Shown here piece by piece: positions 30,387 to 38,287 of a stretch of 38,287 nt of DNA. A model generated the notes under the pieces. The model saw only the letters and a program-made list of their open reading frames with translations, was not told the DNA's origin and did no database searches. A program made the translations under genes and the position numbers. The DNA is from Gammaproteobacteria bacterium. GTDB lineage: Bacteria > Pseudomonadota > Gammaproteobacteria > Steroidobacterales > Steroidobacteraceae. Within the stretch, counting starts at the first letter, position 1, and every line of letters starts with the position of its first letter. Location of the stretch: contig PLUE01000041.1 of NCBI GenBank assembly GCA_003164785.1, forward strand, positions 1 through 38,287. Direction: 5' to 3'.

Positions 30387-30429
30387 GTACGATATATCGT
30401 ACCATTAAGTTGTACTGTTTTTTGTACAA
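30387..30429. promoter_or_regulatory. Two palindromes upstream of yefM (toxin-antitoxin operator candidate)
   Basis: GTACGATATATCGTAC at 30387-30402 is a perfect 16-base palindrome. A second inverted repeat, TTGTAC-8-GTACAA, lies at 30410-30429. Both share a GTAC core, and both sit within 70 bases of the yefM start. YefM-type antitoxins repress their own operon by binding such palindromes, so these are probably the operator sites. Confidence 0.7.
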
Positions 30430-30453
30430 GTTTGCCGTTCGAGGTCCACCGCC

Positions 30454-30708
30454 ATGCGCGTAGTTTCGTTCTCCGATGCCCGCAGCAGTCTCAAAAAAGT
30501 TATTGATCAAGTCGTCGACGACGCCGATGTCACCGTCATATCCCGCCGCGATGCGCCCGATGCCGTACTGATGTCACTGGACACGTTCAACAGCTGGATG
30601 GAGACCGTGCACTTGCTGAAAACGCCGGCGAACGCCGCGCATCTCGACAAATCCATTCAACAGCTGCGCAAGGGCATAAAAAAGGCGAGGCATCTCGTTG
30701 ACCCTTGA
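30454..30708 (+). CDS. yefM: Antitoxin YefM (Phd/YefM family)
   Basis: An 84-residue antitoxin. The N-terminal fold (MRVVSFSDARSSLKKVIDQV, then VTVISRRDAPDAVLMSLDTF) is the Phd/YefM DNA-binding and dimerisation domain. The C-terminal part would be the disordered segment that wraps and inhibits the toxin. It precedes yoeB with an 11-base overlap, the standard antitoxin-first order. Palindromes upstream suggest autoregulation. Confidence 0.92.
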   Translation: MRVVSFSDARSSLKKVIDQVVDDADVTVISRRDAPDAVLMSLDTFNSWMETVHLLKTPANAAHLDKSIQQLRKGIKKARHLVDP

Positions 30709-30964
30709 TCGTCTGATTTGGACACCTGCCGCCTGCGAGGATTACCTGTACTGGCAGGGTCAGGACCGGAAAATGCTCAAAAGGATCAATGCGCTGATTC
30801 AAGACGCGATGCGCCATCCGTTCGAGGGGATCGGCAAGCCCGAAGCGTTGCGCGAGAACCTCTCGGGCTTCTGGTCGAGGCGTATCGATGACACGCACCG
30901 GCTTGTATACGCAGTGGAAAAAGACGACATGGCAATCATTGCCTGCCGGTACCACTACGATTGA
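30698..30964 (+). CDS. yoeB: mRNA interferase toxin YoeB
   Basis: An 88-residue RelE-superfamily ribonuclease that cuts mRNA on the ribosome. Similarity to E. coli YoeB is strong along the whole length (CEDYLYWQGQDRKMLKRIN, PFEGIGKPEALRENLSGFWS, RRIDDTHRLVYAV, ACRYHYD). The residues equivalent to catalytic Glu46, Arg65, His83 and Tyr84 are all present, so the toxin should be active. The start appears to be TTG 30698, inside the end of yefM, which would keep toxin translation low and coupled. Confidence 0.92.
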   Translation: MTLDRLIWTPAACEDYLYWQGQDRKMLKRINALIQDAMRHPFEGIGKPEALRENLSGFWSRRIDDTHRLVYAVEKDDMAIIACRYHYD

Positions 30965-30978
30965 GGTGATCCATTTTG

Positions 30979-31038
30979 ATGATTCGATTTTTCGGATCGC
31001 ATGAGGAATACGACGGGGTTGTTGCGGAGACAGTGTGA
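30979..31038 (+). pseudogene. higB: Truncated HigB-type toxin, C-terminal fragment
   Basis: A short frame directly after yoeB reads MIRFFGSHEEYDGVVAETV and stops at TGA 31036-31038. This closely matches the conserved C-terminus of HigB-type RelE toxins (IRFIGTHxEYDxIDAxT), and the stop overlaps the following higA ATG as TGATG, the normal higB-higA junction. The frame is closed 9 bases upstream of its ATG by a TGA at 30967-30969, just after the yoeB stop, so the rest of the toxin gene is gone. The deletion endpoint lies immediately after yoeB. Confidence 0.8.
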
Positions 31039-31421
31039 TGAAAACGACATTGATTGTGATTCAAAATGAAGCGGACCATGCTGAGGCCAAAAGGCTGATC
31101 GAGGGGCTGATGGAATCGAACGACTCTCAGGACCGGGCACGGATGGTAGCTCAGGCTCGCTTGGTCGAGGCTTACGAGCGCACGCAGTGGCCGCGTACGG
31201 CGCCGACACTTCCAGTTCTTCTCGCCTACTTAATGGATCAGCATAGCCTTTCGCGCGCCGATCTAGTGCCGTTACTTGGTACCGCCAGCCGCGTGAGCGA
31301 GGTCTTGAGCGGAAAGCGGGACTTGAGCATGACAATGGTGCGCCGACTCCGCGAGCGCTTTCACATCTCAGCAGATCTTCTGATTTCGCGAGGCCGGGCG
31401 AGCAACAAAGTCGCCGCGTAG
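31038..31421 (+). CDS. higA: HigA-type antitoxin (helix-turn-helix), toxin partner lost
   Basis: A 127-residue antitoxin. The HTH region SRADLVPLLGTASRVSEVLSG, then RDLSMTMVRRLRERFHISAD, is typical of HigA proteins paired with HigB toxins. The N-terminal half (EADHAEAKRLIEGLMES...RLVEAYER) is also family-typical. The reading frame is intact. Only the last residues of its cognate toxin remain upstream, so it now stands as an orphan antitoxin, possibly co-transcribed with yefM-yoeB. Confidence 0.88.
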   Translation: MKTTLIVIQNEADHAEAKRLIEGLMESNDSQDRARMVAQARLVEAYERTQWPRTAPTLPVLLAYLMDQHSLSRADLVPLLGTASRVSEVLSGKRDLSMTMVRRLRERFHISADLLISRGRASNKVAA

Positions 31422-31459
31422 GCACATCGACCTTCCCAGACCATCCCGGATGGCCAAGG

Positions 31460-31486
31460 TCACTCCCACTCAATCGTCTCCTGCAC
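31460..31486 (-). other. Sequence resembling the 3' end of guaA (candidate attachment-site scar)
   Basis: Read on the minus strand, this stretch ends ACGATTGAGTGGGAGTGA, encoding TIEWE and a stop. That is the near-universal C-terminus of GMP synthase (GuaA). No other part of guaA is present. The guaA 3' end is a known integration site for genomic islands, which carry a copy of the gene tail. Broken genes on both sides fit a recombination scar. Eighteen informative bases are too few for certainty. Confidence 0.4.
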
Positions 31487-31812
<326 letters not shown>

Positions 31813-31825
31813 CGCTAGTGCCGGC

Positions 31826-32638
31826 AAATTTAAGATGGGATCTCGTGTGGGTGTCGGCTGCATGGTCAATTCTTGCAGACACTGCGCCGAGTGTGTGGCC
31901 GGGTTCGAACAGTTTTGCGAAAACGGCAACACCCAAACCTATGCCTCAAAGGACCACGATGGTTCCATTACGCAGGGTGGCTATTCGACGTTCGTCGTGG
32001 TGGACGAGGATTTCGTCATCGCGGTCCCCGAGTCCATTGACCTAGCAGAAGCAGGTCCGATGATGTGCGCCGGCATCACGGTCTACTCCCCTTTGCGGCG
32101 CTGGAATATAGGTCCGGGTAAAACTATTGCAGTGTCTGGATTAGGTGGCCTCGGTCACATGGCGGTCATGATTGCCACCGCCATGGGAGCGGACGTCACT
32201 GTCATCACCAGTTCGCCCGGTAAAGCGCCGGACGCACGACGCTTCGGGGCAAAAAACGTCATCGTCAGCGATGCGTCTACGGATTGGAAGAAGCACACGC
32301 GCTCATTCGACTTCATACTAGATACGGTCCCCTATCGCTACAACATTGATCCGATCATTCCTATGCTGAAGCGCGATGCCACTCTGTGCCGAGTCGGCGT
32401 TGGCAAGCTGGTGGACCCAAACGAATTTGGACAAATGGTCCTCGTTGGCGCGCGAAATGCGATTGCCGGATCCAACACCGGTGGCATCCGCGAAACGCAA
32501 GAGATGATTGATTTCTGCGCTCTGCACAAGATCAAACCGGAAATTGCCAAGATTCCGATGAGTGGTATCTACGACGCATGGTCAAAAGTGGTCGCCAAGC
32601 AGGCACGCTATCGGTTTGTCGTCGATCTGAACGCTTAG
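31826..32638 (+). pseudogene. Zinc-dependent alcohol dehydrogenase, 5'-truncated
   Basis: From KFKMGSRVGVGCMVNSCRHC onward this matches YahK/Adh-type NADP-dependent alcohol dehydrogenases through to the C-terminus (KQARYRFVVDLNA). The structural zinc cysteines (CRHCAEC...FC), the third catalytic-zinc Cys (MMCAGIT) and the Rossmann motif SGLGGLGHMAV are intact. About 80 N-terminal residues are missing, including the first catalytic zinc ligands (the usual GVCHSD and GHE motifs). The frame is open back to ATG 31772, but that part is antisense lysR sequence. The product is unlikely to be active. Confidence 0.85.
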
Positions 32639-32659
32639 CGTAGTCCGGGAGCTGCAGCC

Positions 32660-33622
32660 ATGTACGCGGTTGGATTGAACAACTACGGTGGGCCAGAAGT
32701 GCTGCACCTGGTGGAGTTTCCGGATCCGCATCCAGAGCCGGGACAGGTGCGCATGCGAGTGCGATCAGCCGGCATCAATCCAGTCGATGTCATGGTGCGC
32801 GATGGATCGCTCGCAGAGTTTTTTGCAGGACTTCAGCCGCCATTCGTTCCCGGCATGGACATTAGCGGCACCATCGACGAGGTGGGTGAGGGACACAACC
32901 ACGATTTCGGACTCGCCGTTGGCCAGAAAGTGGTCGGCGTGGTCAACAATCGCGGCAGCTACGGTGGCTATAGCCAGTACGTGTGCCTACCTGCAGCTTC
33001 AGTGATTCCCGTTCCGGCGGACGCCACATTTCCTGCCGCCGCGTCTTTCCTGATGAACGCGCTCACCGCCCGCAATGCCCTCGATACATTGCGTTTGCCA
33101 CCGGGCTCGACCCTGCTTGTCACCGGGGCGGCCGGCGCTGTGGGCGCCTACACCGTCGCCCTGGCAAACCATGAAGGGCTGCGGGTTGTGGCGCTTGCCG
33201 AGCTGAAGGACGAGGTCTTTCTGCGTGCTGTTGGTGCGACGGAGGTCATCGCACGCGGGGACGATGTTGCCAGACGGGTACGGCGCTCCTTCGCGGCTGG
33301 TGTCGATGGCGTCGTGGACACCGCAGGCCTGCGCGGGCAGATTGTTCCAGCTGTCCGTGACCGCGGCACGGTCATCATCTTGCGTTCTTGGAAGAACGAC
33401 GGCCTCGAACGCGGCATCCAAGCGGTGTTCGTCAACGTGCGCGATCGCGTTACCGACCATACCGCAATCGCTCGCCTGGGCCAGCAGGTCTCCGACGGAC
33501 TTCTTTCTATGCGGGTCGCCGCAATATTTCCGGCGGCGGATGCTGCGGCGGCGCACCGGGAACTCGCCAAAGGCGGCCTGCGTGGACGGATCATTCTCAA
33601 TTTCGATGGATTGGAGGAGTAA
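32660..33622 (+). CDS. Zinc-independent quinone oxidoreductase (MDR family)
   Basis: A 320-residue medium-chain dehydrogenase/reductase without zinc ligands. The N-terminal GroES-like domain reads [20 protein letters not shown] and [16 protein letters not shown]. The nucleotide-binding motif is [18 protein letters not shown]. It resembles NADPH:quinone reductases and alkenal reductases; the substrate is unknown. GGGAGC precedes ATG 32660. It opens a four-gene operon whose next gene starts 4 bases after its stop. Confidence 0.9.
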   Translation: MYAVGLNNYGGPEVLHLVEFPDPHPEPGQVRMRVRSAGINPVDVMVRDGSLAEFFAGLQPPFVPGMDISGTIDEVGEGHNHDFGLAVGQKVVGVVNNRGSYGGYSQYVCLPAASVIPVPADATFPAAASFLMNALTARNALDTLRLPPGSTLLVTGAAGAVGAYTVALANHEGLRVVALAELKDEVFLRAVGATEVIARGDDVARRVRRSFAAGVDGVVDTAGLRGQIVPAVRDRGTVIILRSWKNDGLERGIQAVFVNVRDRVTDHTAIARLGQQVSDGLLSMRVAAIFPAADAAAAHRELAKGGLRGRIILNFDGLEE

Positions 33623-33626
33623 TACA

Positions 33627-34046
33627 ATGGAACTCAAGCGTGCGGGGTCCGTGCCATCCCAGCGAGGTCTGGAGCAGTATTTCACAGGCGTAGTGCGGAT
33701 CGATCCGCTCCACAGCGCACCCGCCCCGGCGCGGGTGGCCTGCGCCAGCGTCACCTTTGAGCCCGGCGCCCGAAGTGCCTGGCACATTCATCCCTTAGGT
33801 CAGATCTTGGTGGTGACATCCGGCTGTGGCTGGACCCAGTGCGATGGCGAGCCGATCGTCGAAATTAGAGCGGGCGATGTCATTTGGTGTCCCCCGGGGC
33901 ACAAACATTGGCACGGGGCAACGCCAACCACGGCTATGACCCACATCGCGATCCAGGAGGCCCTGGATGGCGTCGCGGTCGTCTGGATGGAGAAGGTGAC
34001 TGATGGTGAATATCTTGCGGGACCGAAAGGAGGCTCCCATGTCTGA
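33627..34046 (+). CDS. Cupin-domain protein
   Basis: A 139-residue single-domain cupin. The first motif is [20 protein letters not shown] and the second [18 protein letters not shown], supplying the His residues of a metal site. The usual Glu of motif 1 is replaced by Gln, as in relatives found next to carboxymuconolactone-decarboxylase-like genes. ATG 33627 has GGAGGAG just upstream, inside the end of the preceding gene. It probably works with its operon partners; no reaction can be named. Confidence 0.9.
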   Translation: MELKRAGSVPSQRGLEQYFTGVVRIDPLHSAPAPARVACASVTFEPGARSAWHIHPLGQILVVTSGCGWTQCDGEPIVEIRAGDVIWCPPGHKHWHGATPTTAMTHIAIQEALDGVAVVWMEKVTDGEYLAGPKGGSHV

Positions 34047-34383
34047 GCAACCCTCACCCGCCCGTCAGGCGTTTGGCGACATCGCACCTGCGCTGGCGAC
34101 CTATACCGACGACGTCCTTTTCGGCGATGTTTGGACGCGACCGGAGCTGTCACCCCGTGATCGAAGCCTGATCACAGTGGCAAGCCTCGTCGCTCTCTAT
34201 CGCGTGAACGAGTTGCCATTCCACCTGAAAAAGGCGCTGGAGAACGGCGTCAGCCGCGACGAACTCATAGAATTGATCACCCACCTGGCGTTCTCTTCCG
34301 GCTGGCCCACGGCTAATACGGCGCTCCCAATCGCGCGCCGTGTATTCGAGGAAGCCGACCTCTCAGCGAAACACCGAGGATGA
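34039..34383 (+). CDS. Carboxymuconolactone decarboxylase family protein
   Basis: A 114-residue all-helical CMD-family protein: [33 protein letters not shown] and [16 protein letters not shown]. It lacks the CxxC of AhpD, so it is not a peroxidase-type member and is closer to the gamma-carboxymuconolactone decarboxylase branch. ATG 34039 is preceded by AAAGGAGG and overlaps the cupin stop by 8 bases. Its stop overlaps the next start as ATGA. Confidence 0.9.
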   Translation: MSEQPSPARQAFGDIAPALATYTDDVLFGDVWTRPELSPRDRSLITVASLVALYRVNELPFHLKKALENGVSRDELIELITHLAFSSGWPTANTALPIARRVFEEADLSAKHRG

Positions 34384-35096
34384 AGCCTTACGTCATCTGC
34401 CACATGGCCTCCAGCATCGATGGCCGAATCGTCACCAGTCGCTGGCGCCCTGAAGGGCACGACCCCGGTCCGTCCTATGAGCGTCTCCACACCACGTTTG
34501 ACGCAGACGCCTGGCTGATCGGCCGGATCACGGGACAGGATTACGCCAAAATGGATCGCTATCCCGACACATCAAACCAGACCTTCCCGCGCGAAGCCTG
34601 GTTTGCCAGACGGGAAGCTGAAGCATTCGCCATCGTTCTCGACAAGGACGGTCGGATCGCCTGGGGGCGCTCCGATATCGGTGGCGACCCGCTTGTTGTT
34701 GTGCTGTGCGACCACGTTTCCGACGCGCACCTGGCCGGACTGAGGGCTGACGGCGTTTCCTACATTTTCGCCGGGAAAGCAAAACTCGACCTTGCCTTGG
34801 CGCTTGAGATACTCAACGGTGCATTGGGGATCAAGCGACTCCTTCTCGAAGGCGGCGGAGGCGTGAATGGCGCGTTCCTCCGGGCCGGCCTGATCGATCA
34901 GATCAGCCTACTCGTAAGCCCGGTCGTCGATGGTTCTCAGGGCGCTCCCGGCGTTTTCGACTCCGGCCCAAGCGACGGCGGCCGAGCAGAAGTGATCCGC
35001 GACATTGAACTTGAGCGAAGCGAGCAACTCGAGAACGGGGTCGTGTGGCTCAGTTATCAGGTCCGAAACCGGCCGACCCTGAAACATCGCACATAG
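34380..35096 (+). CDS. RibD C-terminal / dihydrofolate-reductase-like reductase
   Basis: A 238-residue protein of the RibD_C family, which adopts the DHFR fold and uses NADPH. Typical segments are PYVICHMASSIDGRI at the start, DADAWLIGRIT, and IKRLLLEGGGGVNGAFLRAG near the end. Members include riboflavin biosynthesis reductases and many stand-alone reductases of unknown substrate. Placement in a redox operon rather than a rib cluster argues for the latter. It ends the four-gene operon with an ATGA overlap at its start. Confidence 0.88.
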   Translation: MKPYVICHMASSIDGRIVTSRWRPEGHDPGPSYERLHTTFDADAWLIGRITGQDYAKMDRYPDTSNQTFPREAWFARREAEAFAIVLDKDGRIAWGRSDIGGDPLVVVLCDHVSDAHLAGLRADGVSYIFAGKAKLDLALALEILNGALGIKRLLLEGGGGVNGAFLRAGLIDQISLLVSPVVDGSQGAPGVFDSGPSDGGRAEVIRDIELERSEQLENGVVWLSYQVRNRPTLKHRT

Positions 35097-35183
35097 CTCC
35101 ACAACAACCATGCGTGCGGGTACTGCCACGTCCGACCAATGTCATTACGATGCCGGTGGCGACACGGTTAACGCACTCACAAT

Positions 35184-37582
<2,399 letters not shown>

Positions 37583-37591
37583 GTCATTCTC

Positions 37592-37978
37592 CTAAATCAG
37601 GGTGCGGATGAGGCGCACGGTACCGACTCCGCAGAGCGTCATCACGATACTGCCGAGAACGTGTGCCGCGACCGTTGAGATTGCCCATACTCCGCGCCCC
37701 TCCAGGATGGCGGTCACCACTTCGGCGGAGAAGGTCGAAAACGTCGTAAGTCCGCCCAAGAATCCGGTGACCGTCAGCAATCGCCATTGAGGAGACAGTG
37801 CGGGAAAGGTCAAGAACACCGCGATCGCGATACCAATCAAGTATGCGCCCAAAATGTTCGCCACCAGCGTGCCGGGCGGGAGCTGCGGAAAGGTTGAGTT
37901 CAGGCGATTCGCCAAGTACCAGCGTAGGAGCGCGCCGAGTGAGGCGCCAGTGGCAATGGCAACGATGGAAATCACCAT
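37592..37978 (-). CDS. crcB: Fluoride ion channel CrcB (Fluc)
   Basis: A 128-residue membrane protein with four hydrophobic helices, the normal length for a Fluc dual-topology dimer that lets fluoride leave the cytoplasm. Signatures are [17 protein letters not shown] at the N-terminus, [15 protein letters not shown] in helix 2 and [17 protein letters not shown] in helix 3, which holds the pore Phe and Na-site residues. ATG 37976-37978 is preceded by AAGGG. The frame is open to ATG 38090-38092, which would add 38 hydrophilic residues that the family lacks. First gene of the operon. Confidence 0.95.
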   Translation of the reverse strand: MVISIVAIATGASLGALLRWYLANRLNSTFPQLPPGTLVANILGAYLIGIAIAVFLTFPALSPQWRLLTVTGFLGGLTTFSTFSAEVVTAILEGRGVWAISTVAAHVLGSIVMTLCGVGTVRLIRTLI

Positions 37979-38236
37979 GGATTGGTTTCCCTTGGATTTG
38001 GAATGCCCACGCGAGGAGGCCGTAGTAAGCGTAACGCCGGGATTGTCGTCTCCCGGACTCAGCTCGCCGGTTGGAGGATCCGGGGTCTTCATGACATCAG
38101 GCTCGGACTTCGACGCCCATTACATTGGGAGGCTTCCGTACATCGCAAGTCGCGGGAAATGACGTTGAATCAACCATCGCTTTTAAACCCCAAGTGAACT
38201 GAATCAGCCTGGGAAGCAGCGCGGTAGTGACGAACG
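37979..38236 (-). other. Long leader between riboswitch terminator and crcB
   Basis: About 258 bases lie between the terminator and the crcB start. Fluoride-riboswitch leaders are usually much shorter. A minus-strand frame from 38092 runs in phase into crcB, but has no family similarity. I see no other gene or structure. A second promoter could be here, but none is obvious. Confidence 0.4.
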
Positions 38237-38272
38237 TAAAAACCTACCGCCCTGGATCCCCGGGCATGGTAG
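38237..38272 (-). terminator. Terminator of the fluoride riboswitch expression platform
   Basis: On the minus strand, CTACC-AT-GCCC, a 9-base loop, GGGC-GGTAG, then GTTTTT form an intrinsic terminator. Its 5' arm reuses the CCTACC that ends the riboswitch aptamer, so aptamer folding and terminator formation exclude each other. A further CTACCG at 38222-38227 (plus-strand CGGTAG) can pair with the CGGTAG arm as an alternative, antiterminator-like hairpin. Confidence 0.8.
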
Positions 38273-38287
38273 GCATCATCAGCCCAT
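38266..38287 (-). promoter_or_regulatory. Fluoride (crcB-motif) riboswitch, 3' half, cut by the window end
   Basis: The minus-strand sequence from the window edge begins ATGGGCTGATGATGCCTACC. GCTGATGATGCCTAC is the conserved 3' part of the fluoride aptamer as seen in many proteobacteria. The 5' half (GGCGATGG...TTCGCC-type) would lie beyond the window. It heads the crcB-DUF190-eno-ATPase operon and runs directly into a terminator. On fluoride binding, the aptamer should prevent the terminator and switch the operon on. Confidence 0.78.

Overview
The window reads as a GC-rich proteobacterial chromosome segment, most likely Gammaproteobacteria near the Xanthomonadales/Steroidobacterales/Nevskiales. 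This placement rests on gene content (comM, lplT, mltF, tadA, an S46 dipeptidyl-peptidase, an S9A prolyl oligopeptidase, a Gram-negative envelope set and a tRNA gene with encoded CCA), not on a marker phylogeny. Gene density is high and many genes overlap by a few bases. No complete insertion sequence, prophage or CRISPR array is visible.

Layout. 1-3480: the 3' end of a magnesium P-type ATPase gene, comM, a small membrane protein and a short-chain dehydrogenase. 3748-11758: a co-directional operon for the trehalose-to-glucan (GlgE) pathway: a possible leader peptide, glgB, glgE, a trehalose synthase-maltokinase fusion and a small channel-like membrane protein. 11746-20394: mixed envelope and metabolic genes (LysE exporter, prolyl oligopeptidase, exported methyltransferase-like protein, FAD oxidoreductase, membrane metallophosphoesterase, RlpA-like protein, LplT). 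20432-20759: tRNA-Ser(CGA) on the minus strand, followed by two near-identical hairpin terminators and a duplicated tRNA 3' end. 20942-30176: mltF, tadA, an MFS transporter, the S46 peptidase, a MarR-enoate reductase operon with a palindromic operator, and a DEAD-box helicase.

30177-32638 is a patchwork of accessory and broken genes: an intact yefM-yoeB toxin-antitoxin pair, the last residues of a higB toxin gene in front of an intact higA antitoxin gene, a short sequence resembling the 3' end of guaA (a known island integration site), and a lysR fragment joined head-to-head to an alcohol dehydrogenase fragment, both lacking their 5' ends. 32660-35096 is an intact, tightly coupled four-gene operon (quinone-reductase-like, cupin, carboxymuconolactone-decarboxylase-like, RibD/DHFR-like).

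35184-38287 (minus strand) appears to be a fluoride-response operon. The last bases of the window match the 3' half of a fluoride (crcB) riboswitch and run directly into an intrinsic terminator. Downstream lie crcB (fluoride channel), a DUF190 gene, a complete enolase gene (enolase is a classic fluoride-inhibited enzyme) and an unrecognised AAA-type ATPase, each overlapping or nearly abutting the next. The two most coherent systems are this fluoride operon and the GlgE-pathway operon. The ATPase is the least explained member of the first, and the channel-like protein of the second.
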